Source: QHXN01 sp036389815
GTDB taxonomy: Bacteria > Acidobacteriota > Blastocatellia > Pyrinomonadales > Pyrinomonadaceae
Direction: 5' to 3'
Length of the DNA: 64,000 bases
NCBI GenBank assembly: GCA_036389815.1
Contig: DASVWB010000277.1
Span: 1-64,000 of the forward strand
Shown piece by piece: positions 50,144-57,943 of this stretch. The notes under the pieces are model-generated. The model was not told the origin of the DNA. It did no database searches and was given only the letters and a program-made list of their open reading frames with translations. The number at the start of each line of letters is the position of its first letter. Positions within the stretch are counted from its first letter, which is position 1. The translations under genes were made by a program, and so were the position numbers.

Positions 50144-51871
50144 ATGTCTGACTTACCGCCCCCGCCGCCGGCCCCGAGACGCCCGCAGCCGCGCGCGCCT
50201 AAAGCTGGCTCTTCGCCGCGCCTTTACGCGGCCGCCCTCAGCCTCGTCCTGCTCGCCGGCGGAGCCTTCTCCGCAGCCTTCGGCGCGCGCGGCGCCCCTC
50301 CGCCTCCCGCCGGGGGTGCGGGGGCGACCCTCGGCGCCGCCCCGCAGAAATTTATCGAGTACACGCCGGACGAGGCCAGGCGACTCACCCTCCGCGAGTT
50401 CACGGTATTCGTCGCCGAGTGGGCGGCGAGTCTCGGCCTCCTGGCCGCCCTGCTCTTCACCGGGACGCTCGCGCGGCTGCGCCGCAGGTGGGATGAAATA
50501 CTGGCCCGCCGGCTTCGGGGCCGGTGGTCGGGTAAAGTTATACGGCGGGCGGCGGCTTCGCTGGCCGAGGACTGCGAGAGGCGACACCGCAGCAAACTGC
50601 TGTCCAGGCAGGAGCGGCGCTGGCGTGAAAGCCTTCGCCGCAGGTTACTGTCCGGCGGCGGGGGCAGCCCCCGGCGTGAAAGACTGGCGTCCCGGCTGGA
50701 GGCCGGGTGGCGGGACAGGTTGTGCCGCTGGGCGCGCGGGAAGGCCGGCAGGGCGAGGGGGCGCAGGCGCCTTGAAAGGTTCGAACTGCGCGCGAGGCGG
50801 CGGCGGCGGAAAATTTGCGCCCGGGTCGCCCGGACGGCCTCGACCTCCAAAGACGCGTTGATCACGGCGGCGGCCGTCGTCCTCGGCCTCGCCTCCGTCT
50901 CGGTCATCTCCGACGTCGTCCGCTTCTTTAGCGGAAATGAGACGCCCGCGGACGCTTACCAGGTCTGGAGCAGACTGTACATCCCCGAGCGGGTGGTCTA
51001 CAACTGCGGGCTCGCGGCGGCGCTGGTCGTCCTTAACACGTTCCTTCGCGCCTCCAGGGGCGTCAACACGTTCGCGAGGCGCGCCGCGGTGGGCGTCATC
51101 TGCGGGATCATGGCCGGGGCCTATGTTTACGCGAACTTCCAGACGCCGAAAATACATGAGCGCGACGGCGAGGTGGTCGTGCCTCTCGCGGAGGCCCCGG
51201 GGGTGTCGCCCGCGGTTAAAGCCGCGGCGGTAACCGCCGCCGCGCGGCATCAGATCGCCGAGCGGCAACTCTTCGTCGTGCGCGGCAAAGGGGACGTCGT
51301 GGTGAACGCCTACGCCCTGGGGGCGGGGCCGGCGGCCGGGCTCTTTTTTACGGGACGCCTGCTACGTGAGGCGACTCCGGGAGAGGTGACGTTCGCGGCC
51401 ACCCACGAGATCGGCCACGCCTACGACCCCGTCTACAGGTCGGAGGCGCGTCGGTACCTCTCCGTCGCCGAGGTGGCCGTGTGCGTACTCATAGCCTTCG
51501 TCACGTGGGCCGGGCTGCAGTTCGGCTCGCGGCCGGGGCGGCGGAAGATCTCCTCCCCGGCCGGCATGCTCGCCTGCCTGCTGCTGCTGAACGTCTACGT
51601 GCTGGCGCTGCGCGCGTTCGACAACGTCCTGTCGTGGAGGGCCGAGAGTTACGCCGACTCGTTCGCGGCCGAGAAGACGATCACCGACGAGGAGTCGCGG
51701 CGGGCCGCGCTCGGCGTTTTAGACCTGCTCGCTGAGTCGAACCCGTTCGACCCGGACCCGCCGTTCATCATCCAGTTGATGCTCAACAGCCACCCTTCCA
51801 TCGCCGAGCGGCGGCAGAAGGTGCGTGACTACCGCCCGCCGGGCGGAGGTGGATGCGTCTCCGGGCCGTGA
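50144..51871 (+). CDS. M48-family membrane metalloprotease
   Basis: This encodes 575 residues. A proline-rich N-terminus is followed by a membrane helix (about 26-45), another at about 85-108, and a long Arg-rich segment (120-235, with Arg-Arg repeats). Two more hydrophobic segments lie near 240-262 and 283-302. The peptidase domain has the zinc motif HEIGH at 421-425 and the third ligand Glu501 in ESYAD, followed by two further hydrophobic stretches. The order fits M48 (HtpX/Ste24-like) proteases, which cut membrane or envelope proteins. The Arg-rich insert is unusual. It converges on the E2-like gene with a 116-bp gap. Confidence 0.85.
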   Translation: MSDLPPPPPAPRRPQPRAPKAGSSPRLYAAALSLVLLAGGAFSAAFGARGAPPPPAGGAGATLGAAPQKFIEYTPDEARRLTLREFTVFVAEWAASLGLLAALLFTGTLARLRRRWDEILARRLRGRWSGKVIRRAAASLAEDCERRHRSKLLSRQERRWRESLRRRLLSGGGGSPRRERLASRLEAGWRDRLCRWARGKAGRARGRRRLERFELRARRRRRKICARVARTASTSKDALITAAAVVLGLASVSVISDVVRFFSGNETPADAYQVWSRLYIPERVVYNCGLAAALVVLNTFLRASRGVNTFARRAAVGVICGIMAGAYVYANFQTPKIHERDGEVVVPLAEAPGVSPAVKAAAVTAAARHQIAERQLFVVRGKGDVVVNAYALGAGPAAGLFFTGRLLREATPGEVTFAATHEIGHAYDPVYRSEARRYLSVAEVAVCVLIAFVTWAGLQFGSRPGRRKISSPAGMLACLLLLNVYVLALRAFDNVLSWRAESYADSFAAEKTITDEESRRAALGVLDLLAESNPFDPDPPFIIQLMLNSHPSIAERRQKVRDYRPPGGGGCVSGP

Positions 51872-51987
51872 GGGCTCGCTCCGAGAGTCAAAGGTTACGG
51901 CCGGCCCCGCGGGGGGGCATAAGCGTCACGGCGCAGCGGCCGACGCCGAACTCCTCGGCCACTTCATCGAGTGTCCGGCGCCCCCGC

Positions 51988-52437
51988 TCAACCCGCCGGC
52001 TTCTTCCGGTCGTCGCCGGGATGTTCCTCCTTGCTCCCGCACCAGACCCCGGTGGCGTGCCAGACCTCGTAGTGGAAAAGCCACAACGAAGTCCACGGGA
52101 CGATCGTGTTAACGATCAACATCGCCGGGCCCCACTCGTGGTACTTATAGCGGAACAGGCAGAGGAGGTCGCCCCGGAATACGTGGGGGAGCGGCGAACC
52201 TTCCCGCGACACGAGGGGCGGGTCGAGGACGGTCACCTCCGGCCTCTCGCCCAGCCTGTACCTGATCCTCAAGGCGTAGGTCGCGCTTAACGGCGTGGGC
52301 CGCAGCCTCCCGACCCAGGTCATAGCGCCGTTTCCCCCCAGCGTGAACTTCGAATCGGGGAAGGCGCCCTTCAGGCTCGCGGCCTGCATCGCGACGGTCC
52401 GCGTCTGCTTTATGAAGTAGCTCTTACTCGTCGCCAT
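51988..52437 (-). CDS. CBASS E2-only protein (Cap2-like ubiquitin-conjugating fold)
   Basis: This encodes 149 residues. The signature of the stand-alone bacterial E2 of short type II CBASS is present: RPTPLSATYALRIRY (strand), PHVFRGDLLCLFRY (with the likely catalytic Cys93), then TIVPWTSLWLFHYEVWHATG and a C-terminal Gly/Cys/His/Pro end (WCGSKEEHP). In short type II systems such an E2, without E1 or a deubiquitinase, attaches the CD-NTase to targets or primes it. It overlaps the CD-NTase gene upstream by 14 bp and ends the operon. Confidence 0.88.
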   Translation of the reverse strand: MATSKSYFIKQTRTVAMQAASLKGAFPDSKFTLGGNGAMTWVGRLRPTPLSATYALRIRYRLGERPEVTVLDPPLVSREGSPLPHVFRGDLLCLFRYKYHEWGPAMLIVNTIVPWTSLWLFHYEVWHATGVWCGSKEEHPGDDRKKPAG

Positions 52438-53602
52438 ACCACGTGTTCTTCGGCACCACGGAGCCCACGGCGCCGAGCGCGCCGGTCTTCGCCGCCATCC
52501 TGAGGTCGCCGCGCTGCTGGGCGGCGTCCGTCTCGCGGCCGAGCCTCTCTATGCTCTTTCGGACGACGTCGCCCCCGAAGGCGGGTGCCAGCACCTCGCC
52601 GACCCGGTGGATCCCGCCGGTCTGCTGCTCGGCGGCGGTCAGGTCCGCCTCCACCTGGCCGAGCCACTGGAAGAAGAGGGTCGCCTTCCGCGGCTCCTCG
52701 TTCCATTTGTCCGCGAAGTTTTCTTTCGGGTTGACCGGGTTCGGTATCCACCACCCCCCGTTGCGGTTCTGGACGCCCTTCGGCATCTCCCTCACGGCAG
52801 AGATCAGGGCGTCGAACAGGTCCGTCTCGTTCGAGTAGGCCCCCGCCGCGAGAGTCGTGATGATGACGGAGATCGGCTTGTCGTCGGGGTTACCCTCGTA
52901 GCGGATGTCCCGGTGGCGCTTTAGAATCTGGACGACCCTGCGCAGCGGCGTCCGGACCCTCTCCTCCGGGATACTCTCGATCTCGACGTTCGCCGCCTTC
53001 GCCGTTACCTCCCGCCGCTCCCGGAGGACCCTCCTCTCCCTGTCGTTAAACCATTCCGCGTAGCCCTTGGGGTTGCTGTGCTGCCACTGCCTGAGTTCCC
53101 GGTCGGTGATGAGGATCGCCGCGTCGAGGGAGCGGACCGTGAAGATTGCCGCCTCGTCGTCGGGGATCGAGGGCAGGACGTCCATGTGAAAGCGCCCCTT
53201 ATAGTTCAGCGCCCAGCAGCGCCTGCGGCGTACCAGCTCGGGGACGTCTCCGCCCTCCTCGCGCAGGTCGGCGATGTACCGCCTTAGCTGATCGCCCGTC
53301 TGTTCCATCAACTCTTCCTGGGTGACGCTTCTCTTCGACAGCTCCCGGCGGTAAACGAGGTCCACGTCGTACTCGCAGTCCTTCTTCACCGGGCTGATCA
53401 TCGTCCCGAGCCTGGTCGAACCCTGCGGGTAGATTTCGGAGTCGGTGTGAAACCTCTCCGCGTTGTCTTCCTTTATCCAGGAGCTCAGGTGCTCATACTT
53501 CCGAACCATTTCGGCGTAAAGGTCCTCCGGCACGTCGAGCTCGTCGGCCAGGAAGCCGAGAATAGTCCCGATCTGCTTCGTACTCGTATCAAGCATGCTC
53601 AT
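52424..53602 (-). CDS. CD-NTase (cGAS/DncV-like nucleotidyltransferase) of the type II module
   Basis: This 392-residue protein has the nucleotidyltransferase core: Gly61-Ser62 in YPQGSTRLGTMISP, the metal-binding pair Asp79/Asp81 in CEYDVDLVYR, and a third Asp141 in FHMDVLPSIPDDE. The remaining C-terminal part (200-392) is helical. It synthesises cyclic oligonucleotide signals on phage infection. It overlaps the patatin gene upstream and the E2 gene downstream by 14 bp each. The E2 probably acts on the C-terminus, which ends in TWYGDE. The clade is not assigned; it differs clearly from the other CD-NTase of the operon. Confidence 0.93.
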   Translation of the reverse strand: MSMLDTSTKQIGTILGFLADELDVPEDLYAEMVRKYEHLSSWIKEDNAERFHTDSEIYPQGSTRLGTMISPVKKDCEYDVDLVYRRELSKRSVTQEELMEQTGDQLRRYIADLREEGGDVPELVRRRRCWALNYKGRFHMDVLPSIPDDEAAIFTVRSLDAAILITDRELRQWQHSNPKGYAEWFNDRERRVLRERREVTAKAANVEIESIPEERVRTPLRRVVQILKRHRDIRYEGNPDDKPISVIITTLAAGAYSNETDLFDALISAVREMPKGVQNRNGGWWIPNPVNPKENFADKWNEEPRKATLFFQWLGQVEADLTAAEQQTGGIHRVGEVLAPAFGGDVVRKSIERLGRETDAAQQRGDLRMAAKTGALGAVGSVVPKNTWYGDE

Positions 53603-54563
53603 TCTCCCTTACAGCACCAGGGTGGTGTGGAACGTACGGTGGCGCCTTGTGCCGTAAAAATCGCTGTTCGAAAACGGGAACCAGTTTGCGGCTTTCGTGG
53701 GCTGCCTTCGCCATCAACTCTTTCGCCCGGCCCGCCTTGTCGAGGTCGAAGAGTCCTTTCGGAACCTTCGGGTCGAGCCGGACCACGTTACTCTCCCCGA
53801 TCAGGTGGGCGCTCTGCGTGTGCACGCCTAAACTTTGTGCGCGCATGATGAGATGGGTGGCGGTCATCGCCCACAAGGCCAACCCGCCCCAGTTAAGACG
53901 TCCGGGGCGCTTTATCACCGGATCGGAAGTCCCCAGATTCAACACGGCGATCTCGTCTAACCCGACACCCAGCACGCCCACGGCTTCGGTGATCCCCACC
54001 ATGGTGGGGTTGTTAGCCCAGATCCCGCCGTCCACGTGCCGGACACGGTCGACGTGACGGCACACGGGGAAGTACGTGGGGGCGGCGCTCGTGGCCAGGG
54101 CCACCTTCCACGCGGGCACCTGCCAGTCCCTTCTCAGCCGCTCGTGGTGGGGGGTTTTGAAGAGGTAGACGTCGTCCTCGCCGAGGTTGTACGAGGGGAT
54201 GACAAGGCGCTTTTTACTGTCGCCGAGATTTTTGTCGCCGAACACGTCGGGGGACCGCAACGCGTCGCGGAGGGCGGTCTGCGGGTACTTGCGGAAGAGC
54301 GCGTGCGTCGCCCGGCGAAGACCCAACCGGTTTCGAAAGATTGCCGCCCCTTTTTCCGCGTAGAAATCTACGACCTGTTTCGGGCGAAGCCCCAGCCCGA
54401 GTCCGAGCGCGATGATGCCGCCGGTCGAGGTCCCGACGATGAGATCGAAGTGATCGGTGATTTTGATGTTTAAGTCTTCTTCGACGTGAGCCAGCACCGC
54501 CGCGGAGAACAACCCTTTGATCCCGCCGCCGTCGAGCGAAAGTATCTGGAAACGCCGGCTCAC
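53589..54563 (-). CDS. Patatin-like phospholipase effector (CapV-like)
   Basis: This encodes 324 residues from the GTG at 54563. That GTG overlaps the exonuclease stop (GTGA) and starts right before the conserved domain; a longer frame to 54713 lies inside the exonuclease gene. The oxyanion loop is DGGGIKG (residues 11-17), the nucleophile Ser46 lies in GTSTG, and the catalytic Asp178 in HVDGGIWANN. In CBASS, patatin effectors (CapV) are switched on by the cyclic nucleotide of the partner CD-NTase and degrade membrane lipids. Its partner here is probably the CD-NTase that starts in its last codons. Confidence 0.93.
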   Translation of the reverse strand: MSRRFQILSLDGGGIKGLFSAAVLAHVEEDLNIKITDHFDLIVGTSTGGIIALGLGLGLRPKQVVDFYAEKGAAIFRNRLGLRRATHALFRKYPQTALRDALRSPDVFGDKNLGDSKKRLVIPSYNLGEDDVYLFKTPHHERLRRDWQVPAWKVALATSAAPTYFPVCRHVDRVRHVDGGIWANNPTMVGITEAVGVLGVGLDEIAVLNLGTSDPVIKRPGRLNWGGLALWAMTATHLIMRAQSLGVHTQSAHLIGESNVVRLDPKVPKGLFDLDKAGRAKELMAKAAHESRKLVPVFEQRFLRHKAPPYVPHHPGAVRENEHA

Positions 54564-55120
54564 GCGCCCTCGTTCTTTGCCCTGTCGCGCGCCGCCGCCA
54601 TGAGTTTTGCGAACGTATCCGCCTGCGCCCTGGCGTCGTCGAGCGCGTTGTGTGTGGGGGGCTCCTCCGGCTGGAACTCCCGCGGCAGCCGGCTGGAGGT
54701 CGTCTCGCCCCACCTGCAGCCCGAGAGCCCCATGTAATAGGCCTTGATGTCGAGCGCCCCGAAGCCGAAAGGGTTTTCGCCGAGGTACTTGTGGAAGTAC
54801 CAGTTCACGAACGACCAGTCGAAGCCAGCGTTGAAGCCGACGAATACCGGCTTGCGCCCGGCGGCCGCCTCAAGCACCCAGCCCCTCAGTGACTCCATTA
54901 CGGCCCGCGGCTCCTGACCCTCCTCGGAGAGCTTCGCCATGTCCAGACGGCTCACCGCCAGCGCCTCCGGCACGGCGTTGTCGTTAACGGGTTTCAGCTC
55001 GGCGTAGAACGAAATCTCCGGCTCCCCCACGACGCAAGCGCCGACGCTCAGCATGCTGTACTCCCCCGGCACGGGGCCCGCCGCCTCGACGTCCACGGAG
55101 ATGTAAACCTCTTCACTCAC
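54560..55120 (-). CDS. DEDDh 3'-5' exonuclease in CBASS operon
   Basis: This encodes 186 residues from GTG 55120 (GAGGAGG six bases upstream). It is a DnaQ-like exonuclease domain: Asp/Glu in YISVDVEAAGP (Exo I), FNAGFDWSFVN (Exo II) and HNALDDARAQ (Exo III, His-type). DEDDh exonucleases recur as accessory genes of CBASS loci and could trim phage DNA or RNA or the signal; which, I cannot say. It lies 17 bp after the TRIP13-like gene and overlaps the patatin gene (GTGA), so it joins the two CBASS halves physically. Confidence 0.9.
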   Translation of the reverse strand: MSEEVYISVDVEAAGPVPGEYSMLSVGACVVGEPEISFYAELKPVNDNAVPEALAVSRLDMAKLSEEGQEPRAVMESLRGWVLEAAAGRKPVFVGFNAGFDWSFVNWYFHKYLGENPFGFGALDIKAYYMGLSGCRWGETTSSRLPREFQPEEPPTHNALDDARAQADTFAKLMAAARDRAKNEGA

Positions 55121-55137
55121 CGCCTGCCTCCTCGCCT

Positions 55138-56421
55138 TCAGGTCGTCCCCATCCGCGGGGTCGGTTTGATCCTGAGCGCCTGCTCCAGCAGATCCTCGTA
55201 GCGCAGCTCTCGGTCCGCGCTGTACGCCTCCCGGAGCGCGCCGGGGAGCAGCCTGTCCGTGATGTCGGACGCGGTGAACGGGACCCCGTCGTTCTTCTCC
55301 TCGCGCTCACCCGTTAGCCGCACCAGCTCCTCCAACTGGTCCTGCTTCAGGTGCAGCTCCGGCACCGAAGTCTTGAACAGTTCGGCGCGCGCCCGGTCGT
55401 TCGGGCGCTCGAAGGTGAGCCGGAGCGCCGCGCGGCGCCTGACCGCCGGGTCCAGCGCGTCCGGGCGGTTCGTGATGAAGATGACCGCCAGCGGGAGCTT
55501 GGCGAGGCGGAGGTTGTCGAGCCGCTGCAGCACCGTGTTCAGGCCGGCCTTGTCCTCGTGGTGCATCTGCTGGGTGTCGCGCGTGGCGGCCAGCGCGTCG
55601 GCCTCGTCGATCAGGAGCAGCACCGGCTCGCCGCCGAGGCTCCGGGCGCGGGCCTCGGCCTGCGCGAAGGCCTGCGCGATCAGGTCGCTCATCTCCCCCA
55701 CCTGGCCCGTGCCGCGGATCTGGGTGTTGATCTTCAGGAGGTGCGCGCGCTTTTTCCCGCCGGCCTGGCGGGCGAGGGCGTCGCCGACGGTTTCGGCCAG
55801 CGCCGTCTTGCCAGTGCCGACGTCGCCTTCGAGCAGGACCAGCGGCACGCGGTTGCGCTGCAGCTCGCAGAGGTGGAGCACATGCTTGCCGTGGTGCTTA
55901 CGGCTCCACGCCTCGAGCCGTTCCGGGTAGAGGAGTATCTCGAGTTCGACGAGCAGACGTTCCTTGTGCTCGTCGATGCCGACGAGCCGCTCGTACCACT
56001 CGTGCGCCTCCTTGTCCGGGTAGGTGCGCTCCATCTCGAAAAAGCTGACGACCTGACTGCGGTTCGCGTTCGCCGACATCGGAATAACCTTCCTCGGTGG
56101 ATCCTGTTTGTTTTCGGCCGCGTGGCGGCCCGCCCGGTGAGCCCCGCCGCCCGCGCCGACCGTCACCTGCACGCTCGACACCCTCTCGCCGCGGCGGACG
56201 GAGTCGAGGTCGGCTGCCGCCGCCGACAGCTCCGGCTCGCCCGCCGGGTAGCCGGCCTCCTCGAGGTGGCCCCGCAACACGGCGGCGAGCGCCGTCCGCT
56301 TGGTCAGCCGCTGCTCGCGGGCGACCTGCTCGGCCTCGGCGATGAGAGCGGATGCACCCTGCCGGAGTCTGCCGAGCGACTCCCCGCCCGGCCCCGTAAG
56401 TTGTACGAATACTTCTGCCAT
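55138..56421 (-). CDS. TRIP13/Pch2-like AAA+ ATPase of type III CBASS (Cap6-like)
   Basis: The frame from ATG 56421 (overlapping the HORMA stop as TGATG) encodes 427 residues. An alternative start at 56079, with AGGAAGG 8 bases upstream, gives 313 residues, the usual size. From that start, the Walker A is GDVGTGKT (85-92), Walker B VLLLIDEADAL (153-163), sensor-1 Asn in FITNRPDA and Arg residues in PAVRRRAALRL. TRIP13-like proteins remodel HORMA proteins and silence type III CBASS. The extra N-terminal 114 residues have a helical part (EAEQVAREQRLTKRTALAAVL) and then a low-GC3 linker; see findings. Confidence 0.9.
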   Translation of the reverse strand: MAEVFVQLTGPGGESLGRLRQGASALIAEAEQVAREQRLTKRTALAAVLRGHLEEAGYPAGEPELSAAAADLDSVRRGERVSSVQVTVGAGGGAHRAGRHAAENKQDPPRKVIPMSANANRSQVVSFFEMERTYPDKEAHEWYERLVGIDEHKERLLVELEILLYPERLEAWSRKHHGKHVLHLCELQRNRVPLVLLEGDVGTGKTALAETVGDALARQAGGKKRAHLLKINTQIRGTGQVGEMSDLIAQAFAQAEARARSLGGEPVLLLIDEADALAATRDTQQMHHEDKAGLNTVLQRLDNLRLAKLPLAVIFITNRPDALDPAVRRRAALRLTFERPNDRARAELFKTSVPELHLKQDQLEELVRLTGEREEKNDGVPFTASDITDRLLPGALREAYSADRELRYEDLLEQALRIKPTPRMGTT

Positions 56422-56936
56422 CAGCTTGAGAAGCGGGTGCGAATCGCGCCCGAGCCGTTCATAGAGTAAGTGCGGTCGGAACTCCAACTGCCGCCGCTGT
56501 AGTCCAGCCGCCCCGCCGGGCCCCACTTCAACTCGAGCCTGTCCCTGACCGACTTGCGCTCGCTCTCGGCCATCCCCTTCCAGTGGTCGCTGTAGGTGAT
56601 GATGACGCTGAAGTCGGCGTCGGCGAGCGCCGGGTCATAGCGGATGCCGCCGGGCCGGTCGTCGGCCAGGCCGATCGCGCCGCTGACAATCTGGTAGCGG
56701 AGCTCTTCGAGCACGCGGGCCGAGCCGGGCTTCGTCCAGACGAACTTGACGTAGTCTACGGCCTCCTCGTCGATGAATATCCTCACGTCGTTGATGACGT
56801 CCTGCGCGAACGACTCCGTGAAGTAGTCGTAGGTGTCGCCGATCTCGAGGATGTCGGTCTGGACCTTGCGCGTGATGTGGACCACGCTCGTGTACGTGCT
56901 CGACTGCGTGCTCGAGCGCGTGTAACTCGTCGACAT
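56421..56936 (-). CDS. HORMA-domain protein of type III CBASS (Cap7/Cap8-like)
   Basis: This encodes 171 residues. It begins with the Ser/Thr-rich segment typical of bacterial HORMA proteins (STSYTRSSTQSSTYTSVVH), then VRIFIDEEAVDYVKFVWTKP, and ends with the conserved C-terminal part RKSVRDRLELKWGPAGRLDYSGGSW (in units: DRLELKWGPAG, DYSGG). In type III CBASS, HORMA binds a peptide closure motif, then activates the CD-NTase; the TRIP13 ATPase reverses this. It overlaps the CD-NTase stop (TAATG) and the ATPase start (TGATG). Confidence 0.9.
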   Translation of the reverse strand: MSTSYTRSSTQSSTYTSVVHITRKVQTDILEIGDTYDYFTESFAQDVINDVRIFIDEEAVDYVKFVWTKPGSARVLEELRYQIVSGAIGLADDRPGGIRYDPALADADFSVIITYSDHWKGMAESERKSVRDRLELKWGPAGRLDYSGGSWSSDRTYSMNGSGAIRTRFSS

Positions 56937-57943
56937 TACTTGTCCCCCTCCTCAGGCTCGGAGAGCGTGCGGAACGCCTCGCCGAAGACCCCGCACCATG
57001 CTTCCACGGCGGCCTCCTCGTCGCCGTCGAGCTCGGCGCTGCGCGCCTCCATCATGAAGTCGTAAGCGTCGTGAATCCTATCCACGTATTGCTTGCGCGT
57101 CGTCTCGGTCCAGAAGCCGGTCACGTTATTCTGCGCGTTGACCGAGTCCATCACCACGACCTTATCCTTCGGAAGCTCGACCTTCCCGGCGTCGTAGTAG
57201 TCGTCGAAGACGATGGGCTCGAGGAACTGGTGCCTGCGGAAGCAGTTGAAGACGTGCCGGAGACTCGTCTGCCACTCGCCCGTCACGCCGCACTCCTCGA
57301 ACGCCTTGGCTGCGATGAGCTCGCAGAAGATGGACGGCTGCGCCAGGTCCCCCTGCCGGTTGTTCCACCACTTCACCATCCGGACGAGCCGGTTGAATTT
57401 GACGGGCCCGCTGACCCTGTTGCTCTCGACGGTGCGTCTCTGGACGAACTTGTTGTGCCCCGTGACGGAGGTGAGTCGCCACCCGTCCGGGCGCGGGATC
57501 CAGCCGCCGTTATCGACGTCGAGCGAGTCGTCGCGGATGATCGGCGCCACGTCCACGTTGAGCTTGATGCCGCTGCGAAATTTGACCCGGGCCGCGCTCT
57601 TGAGCTTCTCGAAGTCCCCGTCCGCCTTCTGGGGGTAGATCGCGCGCAACTGGTCGCGGGTGAACTGGATGAGCTTGTCGAGCTGCTTCTTCGTCGCGCC
57701 CTCGCCGGAGTAGTAGGCGCCGAGGTCGACGTCGAAGAGGTTCTCCTCGGTCCTCCGCAGCGACGTGAACTTCGCGTTGGAGCCGGCCTTCAAAACCTTC
57801 TCCAGCTTGAAGCTCCCGTCCGCCGAGACCTTGTTTTTGAGCTGCGCGATCATGTAGTCGGTCTGCCGGTTCGCCTCGTCTATGTGTTCCGGCGTCGGCT
57901 TTATCTCTTTCGTGAATTTCTCGAACCTCGCCTTGATGGTCAT
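56936..57943 (-). CDS. CD-NTase of the type III (HORMA) module
   Basis: This encodes 335 residues from ATG 57943, which overlaps the effector stop as ATGA. Longer frames would lie inside the effector gene. The core is Gly54-Ser55 in LKAGSNAKFTSL, Asp71/Asp73 in LFDVDLGAYY and Asp131 in KLNVDVAPIIRDD. The C-terminal half has helical SMODS-like features (NRLVRMVKWWN). This arrangement is typical of CD-NTases found next to HORMA/TRIP13 (CdnC/CdnD-like). It should make a cyclic oligonucleotide once bound to activated HORMA. It shares little with the second CD-NTase apart from the catalytic core. Confidence 0.93.
   Translation of the reverse strand: MTIKARFEKFTKEIKPTPEHIDEANRQTDYMIAQLKNKVSADGSFKLEKVLKAGSNAKFTSLRRTEENLFDVDLGAYYSGEGATKKQLDKLIQFTRDQLRAIYPQKADGDFEKLKSAARVKFRSGIKLNVDVAPIIRDDSLDVDNGGWIPRPDGWRLTSVTGHNKFVQRRTVESNRVSGPVKFNRLVRMVKWWNNRQGDLAQPSIFCELIAAKAFEECGVTGEWQTSLRHVFNCFRRHQFLEPIVFDDYYDAGKVELPKDKVVVMDSVNAQNNVTGFWTETTRKQYVDRIHDAYDFMMEARSAELDGDEEAAVEAWCGVFGEAFRTLSEPEEGDK

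Noticed and set aside
53589..54713. Longer patatin start at 54713
   Set aside because: The extra 50 codons overlap the exonuclease gene and are Arg/Gly/Ala-rich; the GTGA overlap start at 54563 places the conserved domain directly at the N-terminus.
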